Shown here one piece after another: positions 51,031 to 59,346 of a stretch of DNA of 64,000 nt (its first letter is position 1; each line of letters opens with the position of its first letter). Origin of the DNA: Planctomycetota bacterium. Lineage in GTDB: Bacteria; Planctomycetota; Phycisphaerae; Phycisphaerales; UBA5793. Position numbers and translations under genes: made by a program. Below the pieces are notes generated by a model, which had not been told where the DNA came from, did not search any database, and worked only from the letters and a program-made list of their open reading frames with translations. Where the stretch lies: the NCBI GenBank assembly GCA_963205185.1, contig CAUJHZ010000007.1:124001-188000 (forward strand), given 5' to 3'.

Positions 51031-51630
51031 TCAGGCGGGGGAGGTAAAGTCACCCGCCTCATCCGCAGGCATGACGCGTATCTGCCGCCCGCTGACGGAC
51101 GTGATGACGACCTTGGTTCCCGCCGGGATAATGCCCGTTTCCGCAAACGCCTCGATGTCCTCGCCGTCGAGCCGAATGGTCCCGCCGGGCCGCAGACCCG
51201 TGAGCGCTTTGCCCTGTGCGCCGATGAGCGAGGAGATCGCTTCGGCTTCGGCGTGGCGCTCGTGCAGGCGCCGCTGCATGTCTTCCTCGGTGCTGCCCTC
51301 AGTAAGAATGATGTGCCGCCCCACGGGCGTACTCGGGAAGACCTTGATCGCCAGCCAGAGGATGGTCGGCGTCAGTACGACGACCAGGCCCAGAGCGAGC
51401 GCACCCGTGGTCATACTGATCCGGAACGCGAGCACGACGGCGGCGATGGCGCACAGCCCCGCCACCACGCTGATCAGCCCGCCAGAGGGGACGAACAACT
51501 CGAGCGCCACCATGATCGCGGCGAGCATGAGCAGCCCGACCACCCACCAGCCCAGCGCGCTGCTGGCGTCGGCGGGAGCCGGCGTCGTCGCCGTCTGCGC
51601 CAGAGTGATGAACGCATCAAACAGGTTCAT
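51031..51630 (-). CDS. Short NfeD-type membrane protein
   Basis: A 199-residue membrane protein with a small N-terminal segment, three or four helices (WWVVGLLMLAAIMVALELFV, ISVVAGLCAIAAVVLAF, GLVVVLTPTILWLAIKVF) and a C-terminal OB-fold NfeD domain (GAQGKALTGLRPGGTIRLDG, GTKVVITSVSGRQIRVMP). This is the short class of NfeD, without the protease part. The start at ATG 51630 is set by GGAGG six bases upstream and overlaps the end of the long NfeD gene by 14 bp, which indicates translational coupling. It acts with flotillins in membrane microdomains. Confidence 0.88.
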   Translation of the reverse strand: MNLFDAFITLAQTATTPAPADASSALGWWVVGLLMLAAIMVALELFVPSGGLISVVAGLCAIAAVVLAFRISMTTGALALGLVVVLTPTILWLAIKVFPSTPVGRHIILTEGSTEEDMQRRLHERHAEAEAISSLIGAQGKALTGLRPGGTIRLDGEDIEAFAETGIIPAGTKVVITSVSGRQIRVMPADEAGDFTSPA

Positions 51631-53371
51631 CCGCATCCTCCACAAGGGTCTTGAAGGCCGAGGCAAAGACGACCCGCACCCGCCGGCCCTCCTCGATGAT
51701 GCCGCGCTCGGCGACCACATCGTAGATCGATGCGCCAAAACGGGCGCGACCGATTGGACGCAAGGTGGAAACCACGATTCCGACACTGCCCACTTCCGGG
51801 CCGGAGTGAGGCATGGCCATGGCGCCGAGCAGCGAGTCGGCGTCATCGGCGCGCGGCAGTTGCTCGCTGAGGACGAGGCGATTCAGCCCCGGAATGCGCG
51901 TGAAGTGCTTGACGCCCATCCACATCGCCACGCCGCCGGCGAAGAAGCCCAGAAGAAGCGTCGAGATGCCGCGCACCATCGCCTGGCGCGCCAGTTCCGA
52001 CGTGGGCAGGATCGAGCCGGACGGATCGGGCGCGATGAACGTGCCGACAAAGCCCAGTCCGATGCAGATGATGCCCGCGATTCCCGCGACGCCAAAGCCC
52101 GGGATGAGAAACAGTTCGGCCGCCAGCAGTGCAAAGCCAGCGAGAACGAGCACAATGTCCCACCATTGCGCCAAGCCCGTCAGTGCCGGCGCGCCGAACA
52201 GCAGGAGTGCAGCCGCAATCGCGATCGTGATCGGCACGCCCACGCCCGGCGTGGCCATCTCCCAGATCAGCCCGACGAGGAACACCACCAGCAGCAGGGC
52301 TCGCACCGGCATGCTCGTGAGCACCTGCACGAGATTCTCCGACCAGGTCGGCTCGAGCCACATGACATTCGTGGCGCCGACGAAGTTCTTCAATTCGCCT
52401 TCGTTGGCGACGGTCGCCTGGGAGAGCCCCCATTGCCGGGCCTCCTGTGCATTGGCAACCAGAAGCGTCTTGTCGTCGATGACGGGCGCCACGAGACGGT
52501 AGTGGCCGCGGTCTTCCAGCGAGAGTTGGGGGCGCCTGGAGACAAACTCCTGGTTCTTCTCCACCTGATCAGCGATCTGCTCGGGTGTGAGCGTGTCTGA
52601 CTGCTGCTGGTAGATCTCCTGGAGGAATGGCACAGGCGCCTTGATGCTCGACATATCGCCTGAGGGCACGCCGCCCGACGCGCTGCTCCGCACCGTCGGC
52701 GGGGGGTCGCTGCCAAAGAGCAACTCGTATTCGGTGCGATCGACAAAGAGCCGATCACCGGTGTCCTTGTTCTCCACGAGCCAGAGTTCGATGTCCACCG
52801 CAACGAAGGACATGAGCAGACGCTCGTCGTAACCTCGCCGGCGGGCGGAATCGACGACGATCGCCAGCAGGGGCGACTCCGCCTTGGCCCGTTCGGCGGC
52901 AGGCATGGGAATCAGTCCCGGCAGGATCGGCGCGCAGTCGCCCATGTACCCGCCGGGGCTGATCACGATTTCCTTGCACGCCAGCGCGATGAACGTGCCC
53001 GCCGAGATCGCCTTGGGATGGACCCATGCGATGGTGTTGGTGATCGGGCAGTCCTTGATGAGCAGGTTGATGTCAATGGCTGCCGTGGCCAGCCCGCCCC
53101 AGGTATCGATGTCGAAGACGATCGCATCGGCGTTCATCTTCTGCGCGATTTCGATGCGGCGCTTGATGGAGCGCGTGGTTACTTCGTCGATCGGGCCGTG
53201 AATGGTGATGACGGCGACGTTGCTGGCCTGGCGGCTGGCGGACACCCCGCCGGGCGTCGGTGCGGCGTCCTGGGCGTGGGCCACGAGTTGAGCGGCCAGC
53301 AGGACCAGGCTGGCGACCAGCGACAGCCAGCGGCCACGGGGGATCGACGGGTTGTTCTGAAGTGCTTTCAT
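51617..53371 (-). CDS. Long NfeD protein with ClpP-like serine protease domain
   Basis: A 584-residue protein of the long NfeD class. A signal peptide (about residues 1-33, ending near AHA) precedes a ClpP/SppA-like domain (about 50-270: VAVITIHGPIDEVTTRSIKR, DIDTWGGLATAAIDI, IAWVHPKAISAGTFIALAC with the expected catalytic Ser in SAGTF), then five helices (about 370-480) and a C-terminal OB-fold NfeD domain (GSVGIVVSTLRPIGRARFGA). Homologues cleave stomatin-type proteins in the membrane. The frame is open 285 codons upstream across recN, an antisense artefact; ATG 53371 starts the signal peptide. It leads the NfeD-FloA operon. Confidence 0.9.
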   Translation of the reverse strand: MKALQNNPSIPRGRWLSLVASLVLLAAQLVAHAQDAAPTPGGVSASRQASNVAVITIHGPIDEVTTRSIKRRIEIAQKMNADAIVFDIDTWGGLATAAIDINLLIKDCPITNTIAWVHPKAISAGTFIALACKEIVISPGGYMGDCAPILPGLIPMPAAERAKAESPLLAIVVDSARRRGYDERLLMSFVAVDIELWLVENKDTGDRLFVDRTEYELLFGSDPPPTVRSSASGGVPSGDMSSIKAPVPFLQEIYQQQSDTLTPEQIADQVEKNQEFVSRRPQLSLEDRGHYRLVAPVIDDKTLLVANAQEARQWGLSQATVANEGELKNFVGATNVMWLEPTWSENLVQVLTSMPVRALLLVVFLVGLIWEMATPGVGVPITIAIAAALLLFGAPALTGLAQWWDIVLVLAGFALLAAELFLIPGFGVAGIAGIICIGLGFVGTFIAPDPSGSILPTSELARQAMVRGISTLLLGFFAGGVAMWMGVKHFTRIPGLNRLVLSEQLPRADDADSLLGAMAMPHSGPEVGSVGIVVSTLRPIGRARFGASIYDVVAERGIIEEGRRVRVVFASAFKTLVEDADEPV

Positions 53372-53491
53372 CGGATCACCATGAGTATATGTCGCACCGT
53401 TTTCCGCGCACGCTTGCCGCCATCGGCGCAGGCTCGTACATTCTCCTGCTCGCCCAAGGGATTGAACCTCGATCGGGATGGACCCCGCCGC

Positions 53492-55306
53492 ATGCTCCGT
53501 GAACTGCACATCTCCAACCTGGCGATCATCGAGGACCTCCGGCTCGAACTGACGCCCGGGCTCAACGTCTTCACCGGCCAGACGGGCGCAGGCAAATCGC
53601 TCATCCTGGGGGCGTTTGAACTGCTGCTGGGCCGCCGCACGCCGGGGGATCTGCTTCGTCCCGGCGCCGCCGAAGCCCGGGTCAGCGGAGTATTCGAGAT
53701 TGTCGAAGCCGGACTGCTTGCTGAAGTTCTTCGTGTCGCGGATTTGCCCGGCGCGGACACGCCATGCACCGCCGAGGGGCTGCTCATCACGCGCAAGATC
53801 TTCGCCTCGGGCCGCACGAGCGCTTCGATCAACGGCCATCCCGTCACGGCTGCAATGCTGCGCGAAGTCGGCGATCGGCTCATCGATCTGCACATCGGCG
53901 ACGAAGGCGGATCGAGCGCGGCCGGCGAGGCGCCGTTTCTCCTGCGGCCGTCCAACCAGCTCGCTGTCATCGACGCCTTTGCCGGCAACGAGTCGCTGCT
54001 CGCCCAGTACGCGGCACTCCACCGCGAACTCGTCGAGATCCGCACTCGCCTTGATGACTCGCAACGCGGCAGCGCCCTGCGGACCGAGCAACTTGATCTG
54101 CTCGAGTTCCAGGCCGGCGAGATCGACGCCGTCGAGCCCACGCCGGGTGAGTACGACGAACTCTCCGCCCGCCATCGCGTGCTTTCGGAAGTCGATCGGC
54201 TGACGAGGCAAATCGGCCTTGCCCACAGCGTCCTCTACGACTCGGATGAATCGGTGGCGTCGCGGCTGCAGGCCGTCGTCGGCATCATGCGCGAACTCAT
54301 CGAGATCGATCCGGCGCTGGAGGAAGCAACGGGGCAGGTTGAGACCGCCGCGGCAGCCGTGCAGGATGCATCATTCGTTCTGGGCCGTTATCTCGGACGG
54401 CTCGATCTCGATCCGGCCGAACTCGGCGAGATTACTGACCGCCTCAACGCGCTCAACCGCCTGATTGCCAAGTACGGTCACGGCTCGCTTGATGACGTGC
54501 TGCTGTACCGCGAGGAGATCCGCAACCGAATCGGTGAACTCAGCGGCGCCGGACTCGACAGCGCCGCTCTGCTGAAGCGCCAAAGCCAGCTGGCCGGCCG
54601 GGCGAGCGAGATTGCGGCTGCCCTTCACGCGGCGCGACGGGCGGCGGCGCAGGCGCTCAAGCCCCGCATCGAGGCCGAACTGGCTGAACTGGCCATGGCT
54701 GAGGCTGAGTTCGACGTGCAATTCGCGCCGCTCGTCGAACTCGGGCCGGCGGGAGCCGATCAGATCGAGATGATGATCCGCACGAACCCCGGCCAGCCAT
54801 CGCGCCCGCTGCGGCGCATCGCCTCGGGCGGCGAACTGTCGCGCATCATGCTCGCGCTCAAGACGGTGCTCGCCGGGGCCGAGCGTATCAGCGTGCTTGT
54901 ATTCGATGAGATCGACGCGAAAATCGGCGGGCGCCTCGGCTCGGTCATCGGCGCCAAACTCCGTGCTCTCGCCCAGCGCCACCAGGTGCTCTGCATCACG
55001 CACCTGCCGCAGATCGCGGCCTTCGGTGACACCCACCTGCGCATTTCCAAGCACGCCCGCAAGAACGAGACGCACATCGAAGTGGCCACGCTCGGCACCG
55101 ATGATGCCCGCCGCGCCGAACTCGCTGAAATGCTCGCGGGCAAGTCTGCAACAGAGATCACGCTCCGACAGGCTGACGAACTGCTGGCGACGGCGCGCGG
55201 CAACACACAACTGACCGGAGCAAATCCGAACAAGCCGCGGCCGGACATCGCGACCCGCACCGGCGCGGCGCCGAGGAGACCGACGAGAACGGCCAGGAAG
55301 CGCTAG
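53492..55306 (+). CDS. recN: DNA repair protein RecN
   Basis: An SMC-like ATPase that holds DNA ends together during recombinational double-strand-break repair. The 604-residue protein begins MLRELHISNLAIIEDLRLEL with the P-loop GQTGAGKS at about residues 29-36. It has a long coiled coil (about 150-400) and the C-terminal half site with RRIASGGELSRIMLALK (ABC signature), VLVFDEIDAKIGG (Walker B) and HLPQIAAFGD. The usual Q-loop HGQHEHQ is changed to HIGDEGGSS. Its C-terminus has an extra basic, Thr/Arg-rich tail of about 40 residues. ATG 53492 fits the family start. It is divergent from the NfeD operon. Confidence 0.92.
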   Translation: MLRELHISNLAIIEDLRLELTPGLNVFTGQTGAGKSLILGAFELLLGRRTPGDLLRPGAAEARVSGVFEIVEAGLLAEVLRVADLPGADTPCTAEGLLITRKIFASGRTSASINGHPVTAAMLREVGDRLIDLHIGDEGGSSAAGEAPFLLRPSNQLAVIDAFAGNESLLAQYAALHRELVEIRTRLDDSQRGSALRTEQLDLLEFQAGEIDAVEPTPGEYDELSARHRVLSEVDRLTRQIGLAHSVLYDSDESVASRLQAVVGIMRELIEIDPALEEATGQVETAAAAVQDASFVLGRYLGRLDLDPAELGEITDRLNALNRLIAKYGHGSLDDVLLYREEIRNRIGELSGAGLDSAALLKRQSQLAGRASEIAAALHAARRAAAQALKPRIEAELAELAMAEAEFDVQFAPLVELGPAGADQIEMMIRTNPGQPSRPLRRIASGGELSRIMLALKTVLAGAERISVLVFDEIDAKIGGRLGSVIGAKLRALAQRHQVLCITHLPQIAAFGDTHLRISKHARKNETHIEVATLGTDDARRAELAEMLAGKSATEITLRQADELLATARGNTQLTGANPNKPRPDIATRTGAAPRRPTRTARKR

Positions 55307-55316
55307 ATCTTCAGAG

Positions 55317-56447
55317 ATGCACGAATCCGCCGCTCTTCCCATTCTGATCGTCGGCGGCTCGGGGTACTTCGGACGCCTTCTGGCGGCGGATCTGCTTGCC
55401 CACACCAGCCACAGCATCACCCTCGCCGGCCGGCGCGGCGACGCCCTTGAGTTGGCGCGCACCATCCTCGTTCAGGATGCGGCTGGCGATGCCAGGCGCA
55501 TCAGCACTTCCACGTGCAGTCTCGATGACCAGACTTCGGTGCGCTCCATCGTCTCGGGCTGTGCACTGGCCGTGTGCGCGGCGGGTCCCTTTCAGCGGCT
55601 CCCTTTGTCCCTGCTCGATGCGTGCCTGGAGCAGGGCAAGCCGTATCTCGATCTCAGTGACGATCGCGAATTCGTGCGGCGCGTGGTGAACCGCGTCGAA
55701 GGGCGCGGGGCCGGCGCTTCTCTCCCGCCCGTGTTCACCGCGTGGTCGGCCGTTTCCGCGCTCTCGTGCGCGTTGGCGCGCATCGGCTCGCCCGGCTGGT
55801 CGCGGCGCGATGTCATGCGAATCCAGATCGCGCCGGGAAACCGTCAGCCGCGCAATCGCGGCACCGTCGCCTCGCTGCTTTCCTCGCTTGGCCGGCCGTT
55901 TGAGATCCGCGGAAAGCCTCGGCGCGTCACCGGCTGGTCCAAAGCGCGCAAGTTCGACTTTCCCGAGCCTGTCGGGCGACGAGAGGGCTATCTCATCGAG
56001 GTGCCTGATTACGATCTCGCCGTCCGGTGGCTTGGGGCTCAAACGGTCGAGTTCCGCGTCGGCGCTGAGAGCGGCTGGCTCAACGCCGCTGCGTCGCTCA
56101 TCGCCTTTAAGCGCAGCGTGGGCGCGCTGCCTGATCTGACACCTCTGACGGGACTGTTCTGCGCCGTGATGGGGCTCTTAGGCTCCTTCGGCACAGATTC
56201 CGGCGCCGTCGGCATCGAACTCGAAGGCCTCGATGCACATGGATCGCAGGTTCGCTCACGCGTCAGCGTCGTGGCTGAACACGGCGGGCCAGGCATCGCC
56301 GTGCTGCCCGCGGCCATCGTGGCCGACCGGTTCGCGCGCGAATCAGCGGGGCATCTCGGCGGCCTGGTGCGGCATGACGATTGGATCACCCGCCGGCACC
56401 TCGAAGATGAGTGCGCCCGGCGCCATTTTCGCCTGGTTGTCGAATGA
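55317..56447 (+). CDS. Saccharopine-dehydrogenase-like NAD(P)-binding protein
   Basis: A 376-residue oxidoreductase-like protein with an N-terminal Rossmann fold (LPILIVGGSGYFGRLLAADL, ITLAGRRGDALELA) and the family segment ALAVCAAGPFQRLPLSLLDA followed by GKPYLDLSDDREFV, typical of saccharopine dehydrogenase-like proteins. The C-terminal part (VMGLLGSFGTDSGAVGIELE) is the variable domain. Substrate unknown; these proteins are often misnamed after the lysine enzyme. It begins 10 bp after recN, and its stop overlaps the start of the next gene (ATGA). Confidence 0.85.
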   Translation: MHESAALPILIVGGSGYFGRLLAADLLAHTSHSITLAGRRGDALELARTILVQDAAGDARRISTSTCSLDDQTSVRSIVSGCALAVCAAGPFQRLPLSLLDACLEQGKPYLDLSDDREFVRRVVNRVEGRGAGASLPPVFTAWSAVSALSCALARIGSPGWSRRDVMRIQIAPGNRQPRNRGTVASLLSSLGRPFEIRGKPRRVTGWSKARKFDFPEPVGRREGYLIEVPDYDLAVRWLGAQTVEFRVGAESGWLNAAASLIAFKRSVGALPDLTPLTGLFCAVMGLLGSFGTDSGAVGIELEGLDAHGSQVRSRVSVVAEHGGPGIAVLPAAIVADRFARESAGHLGGLVRHDDWITRRHLEDECARRHFRLVVE

Positions 56448-57148
56448 TCGCCGATAACGTCGATGTGAGTCCGGCCAAAACCAATTCCGCGGCGAAGCCG
56501 TGGAGGCAGCTCGAGGTCTCCGCATGGATTGCGCTGGCGCTTCACGCGCTCGCCGGCCTGGCGCTGCTCGCGCTGCTGCGCGATGGACTCGATACCAATC
56601 CCGATCCGGCCGCGCGCTTGCGGTACGTTCAAGACCACTCGGCGGCATGGATGTTCGGCTGGCTCTCATGGCACGCTGCTTCGATCTCCATCGTCGTGTT
56701 CTTTCTCATGCTGTATCGCGCTGCCGATGCAGTTCGCGAGTCGGCGTCGGGCCCGATCGCCGTGGTGCTCGTAATCATCGCGGCGGCAATGGATCTGGCG
56801 GGCCAGTCACTGCTCATTGCCTTTGCTCCGAGCGATCAGGACGCTGCCTCCATTGAGGCGTGGTTCACGATCCAGCGCATCGCGGTGATTCTCTCCGGCT
56901 ATGCTGCAAACAGTCTCTATTCCGCCGCAACGCTGCTTGCGACGCTGCTGCTTTGGCCGTGGGCGAGTCGATTCGCGAGCGCCCTGGGACTGCTGGTGTT
57001 CATGACAGGCATGGCTCTCTCAGTCGCGGCGTTCGCCGGCTCGGCTGAAGGAATGTTCTGGACCAACGCAGTGCTCGTGCCGGCGATTCTGGGCTGGCTG
57101 GGCGGCATCGCCCTTCTGTCGCGCCGCCTTGCGAGGGCTGGCTGCTGA
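56444..57148 (+). CDS. Polytopic membrane protein of unknown function
   Basis: A 234-residue protein with about seven hydrophobic helices (WIALALHALAGLALLALLRD, AAWMFGWLSWHAASISIVVF, GPIAVVLVIIAAAMDLAGQS, GLLVFMTGMALSVAAFAG) and no charged catalytic motif. It resembles DUF998/DoxX-like small membrane proteins in layout, but no signature supports a name. ATG 56444 overlaps the TGA of the saccharopine-dehydrogenase-like gene, so the two are probably co-translated and may work together. It converges on ispD. Confidence 0.7.
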   Translation: MIADNVDVSPAKTNSAAKPWRQLEVSAWIALALHALAGLALLALLRDGLDTNPDPAARLRYVQDHSAAWMFGWLSWHAASISIVVFFLMLYRAADAVRESASGPIAVVLVIIAAAMDLAGQSLLIAFAPSDQDAASIEAWFTIQRIAVILSGYAANSLYSAATLLATLLLWPWASRFASALGLLVFMTGMALSVAAFAGSAEGMFWTNAVLVPAILGWLGGIALLSRRLARAGC

Positions 57149-57153
57149 CGCGT

Positions 57154-57939
57154 TCAGAACTGCTTGTGCGTCGGCCGATCCTGGGGCGGGCGAACGCCGA
57201 GCACCGCGCGCACGAGATGCAGGTCGGCGGTGGTGGTGATCTTGATGTTGCGCGGATCGCCGGTCACGACGTAGACCGCCTCGCCGAGCCGCTCGACGAG
57301 CGACGCGTCATCCGTCGCGCCGCTCAGATCCTTCTGTTCGTAGGCCCGGATGAGCAGGCCGCGCTCGAACACCTGCGGCGTCTGCACTTCGACGAGTCGC
57401 TGGCGGTTGATCGTCTCCTCGACCTGCCGGGCAAGGTTCTTCGGCTTCGCCGCCTCGCCGAGAATGGCCGCGGCGATGGGATCCGCCTGGGCCGCTTCCT
57501 TTGTCTCCTTCGAGACGCGCTTGATCGTGGCCGCCACAGGTACGGCAGGAATCACAGCGTCAAACATGCCCGCCGCCTCGAATACGCGGTCGATGACATC
57601 CGTCGGCGTCGCGGGTCGCGCCGCGTCGTGAACGGCCACATGCGTGCACTCGCCGGGCACTTCGCGGAGCGCGTTGCGGACCGTTTCCCAGCGCTCGGCG
57701 CGGCCGCCGGGTACGATCCGGGCGCCGTGAAAGCCCAGTTGATCGCCGAAGCGGAAGCGGAACTCATCGAGTTTGTCGGGCGGGCCGGCGACGATCACGC
57801 TGCCCACTTCAGGGCGCTTGTTGAACAGTTCGACGGTGCGCATGAGCAGGGCCCGGCCGCCGAGGTCTTCGTTGAGTTTGTCCCGCCCGCCGAAGCGCTC
57901 GCTCCGGCCGGCCGCGGTGATGATGACGGCGATGTTCAT
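57154..57939 (-). CDS. ispD: 2-C-methyl-D-erythritol 4-phosphate cytidylyltransferase IspD
   Basis: Joins CTP to 2-C-methyl-D-erythritol 4-phosphate in the non-mevalonate isoprenoid pathway. Signature features: IITAAGRSERFGGRDKLNED (nucleotide-binding loop), VAVHDAARPATPTDVIDRVF, PAVPVAATIKRV, VQTPQVFERGLLIRAY and TDDASLVERLGEAVYVVTGD. At 261 residues it is slightly longer than E. coli IspD because of an insertion of about 20 residues (ETKEAAQADPIAAAILGEAA) after the KRV segment. ATG 57939 is preferred over the TTG two codons upstream. Its usual partner ispF is not in the window. Confidence 0.94.
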   Translation of the reverse strand: MNIAVIITAAGRSERFGGRDKLNEDLGGRALLMRTVELFNKRPEVGSVIVAGPPDKLDEFRFRFGDQLGFHGARIVPGGRAERWETVRNALREVPGECTHVAVHDAARPATPTDVIDRVFEAAGMFDAVIPAVPVAATIKRVSKETKEAAQADPIAAAILGEAAKPKNLARQVEETINRQRLVEVQTPQVFERGLLIRAYEQKDLSGATDDASLVERLGEAVYVVTGDPRNIKITTTADLHLVRAVLGVRPPQDRPTHKQF

Positions 57940-58034
57940 GGGCAAGGGTATGACGGCGCTGGCGGCTTCGCGATGGCGCTTTTCAACGGACGAAGCATGC
58001 GGCTGGCGCTATCATTGATCGCTCATTGACAACT

Positions 58035-58382
58035 GGGGCCGACTGGTTTCGACCGGACAGGTTGGGGCTGTCGTGGCGTGTCGCGGCGCACGTGGACCGC
58101 GTTAACAAATGTGCAAAACCATAACTGCCAACACGCAGTACGCTCTTGCTGCTTAACTAAGCGGCACGATCCGTCTCTCTTGCCTGCGGGCGGGGCGGAT
58201 CGACACACAGCAGGCTGGCCCGGAGAGTCCATCGCGAACTCACAAGGGCGAGAAACGATCGCGAAGTGATCCAAAGGAAGGCTGCCGATTGCCGTCCGAG
58301 GATCGAGATCAAACAACCGGCTACACACGTAGAGGCGGCAGTTCGACTGTACGGGACGGGGGTTCGATTCCCCCCGGCTCCA
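58035..58382 (+). ncRNA. ssrA: Transfer-messenger RNA (tmRNA)
   Basis: The RNA rescues stalled ribosomes and tags the unfinished protein for degradation. The 5' end GGGGCCGACTGGTTTCGACC pairs with CGGCTCC at 58375-58381 in a seven-pair acceptor stem with the G3-U70 wobble recognised by alanyl-tRNA synthetase. The T-arm is GGGGG-TTCGATT-CCCCC at 58358-58374, and the discriminator A is 58382; CCA is not encoded. The tag frame runs from GCC 58127 to TAA 58154-58156 and encodes ANTQYALAA, ending in the conserved ALAA degron. The rest should form pseudoknots (G/C-rich pairs such as 58165-58205). A possible -10 TATCAT at 58010-58015 lies upstream with no clear -35. Confidence 0.95.
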
Positions 58383-58629
58383 TTCGACTCGCGTGGAGGG
58401 GCAAGCCCTCGCGCATCGCTCATGGCAAGTCATCTCGACTTGCGCCCGCTCGCGCGGATGTAGGTCGGGACAAGGCTCTGCGCAGGCCCGGCGATTTCGG
58501 TGACCGCTGCGCCTCTCACGATCAACGTCCATGACATGCCCAGCCCGCCGGGCTGCGCTCAAGGCAGCGGTTTCGACCTGCGACGGAGCGGCATGATCGT
58601 TCGAGCACGCGCCAAGCGAGCCCGAAGCG
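58383..58629. other. Noncoding gap between tmRNA and the zinc-ribbon genes
   Basis: About 247 bp without a convincing gene. Open frames here are short and lack protein-like content. No tRNA, terminator or repeat array is evident, apart from the short repeat-like segment that starts at 58614. Confidence 0.5.
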
Positions 58630-58638
58630 TCAGCGAGG
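58614..58638 (+). repeat. Possible dispersed planctomycete repeat unit (single copy in window)
   Basis: The 25-bp sequence at 58614-58638 contains gcgagcccgaagcgtcagcg. From memory, very similar units (GCGAGCCCGAAGCGCAAGCGAGG) are scattered through planctomycete genomes between genes. Only one copy is in this window, and it overlaps the stop codon of the gene at 58630-59346, so repetition cannot be shown here. Confidence 0.3.
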
Positions 58639-59346
58639 CGCCTTCTGGTCGCCGCACTCCGGACACGCCGCATGATCCGCCTCGCGCAGGTCATAGCCGC
58701 AGTTGGTGCAAGTACCGTCTCTGTGACGGGAGCGCATCCGTTTTATGACCACCATTGGAATCGAAAAGAGCAACCAGAGACACGCCGAATAGAAGCAGGA
58801 GTTCACGACAAAGCCCAGAGCAATTGGACGGAGCGGAAGAACGCGGTAGGTGTTGTCCAACACGATCCCACCCATCTCTACGCGAGGGACGGCCTTGCTC
58901 GGCCAATCGGAATCAAACTCGCACCAGAGTGAGAGCATCGGCCAGCCGCGCGACTCGAACAGATTACCGTATCTCTGACGCGGCGTATCTGGGTCCGGCG
59001 GATGAACTGCTCGTAGCTCGTATGGGCGCAGCACTTCAGGTGGCGTCGGCTCAATGTATGAGGGAGGCGATCCGTCGCTTTGGAGCGACCGATCTTCGGC
59101 AGGTCGGACTGGATCGCCTCGAATCGGGTGCCAGTAAGTGATAACCGTTCGCGCGCCCGGAACTTCGAACCACTGTACAACCCAACCCCACTCATCGGGG
59201 GACAACTGCGATGCCCAGCCGCCGCCAACCCAGTACTTGCCACGAATGTTGACGGCAAGTGCCAGACTCCACGCGACAGCGATGTTCAAAGCAACGCCCA
59301 GCAGCAGGAAGATGAGCAGGTGACGCGTCGTGCGTTGCCGATTCAT
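58630..59346 (-). CDS. Membrane protein with C-terminal zinc ribbon (third of three tandem paralogues)
   Basis: A 238-residue planctomycete-type protein: an N-terminal helix (about residues 7-27, LLIFLLLGVALNIAVAWSLA), a large non-cytoplasmic-looking middle, a second helix (about 180-205), a basic RSRHRDGT segment and a C-terminal Cys4 zinc ribbon (CTNCGYDLREADHAACPECG). The two ribbon halves are CxxC and CxxC. Function unknown; similar ribbon proteins occur in many copies in planctomycetes. ATG 59346 overlaps the TGA of the upstream paralogue (ATGA at 59343-59346), so the two are coupled. Confidence 0.75.
   Translation of the reverse strand: MNRQRTTRHLLIFLLLGVALNIAVAWSLALAVNIRGKYWVGGGWASQLSPDEWGWVVQWFEVPGARTVITYWHPIRGDPVRPAEDRSLQSDGSPPSYIEPTPPEVLRPYELRAVHPPDPDTPRQRYGNLFESRGWPMLSLWCEFDSDWPSKAVPRVEMGGIVLDNTYRVLPLRPIALGFVVNSCFYSACLWLLFSIPMVVIKRMRSRHRDGTCTNCGYDLREADHAACPECGDQKAPR
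58652..58701. repeat. 50-bp repeat copy 1 (zinc-ribbon coding segment)
   Basis: First of three copies of a 50-bp sequence encoding the zinc ribbon. It differs from the other two, which are identical to each other, at two positions (T at 58682, A at 58693). Confidence 0.85.

Noticed and set aside
51617-54226. 869-residue reading of the long NfeD gene
   Set aside because: The first 285 codons are antisense to recN. A proper signal peptide starts at ATG 53371.
53018-55306. 762-residue reading of recN
   Set aside because: The first 158 codons are antisense to NfeD; the typical RecN N-terminus begins at ATG 53492.
58383-58630. Possible small gene after tmRNA
   Set aside because: The open frames are short, without ribosome-binding sites and with no protein-like composition.
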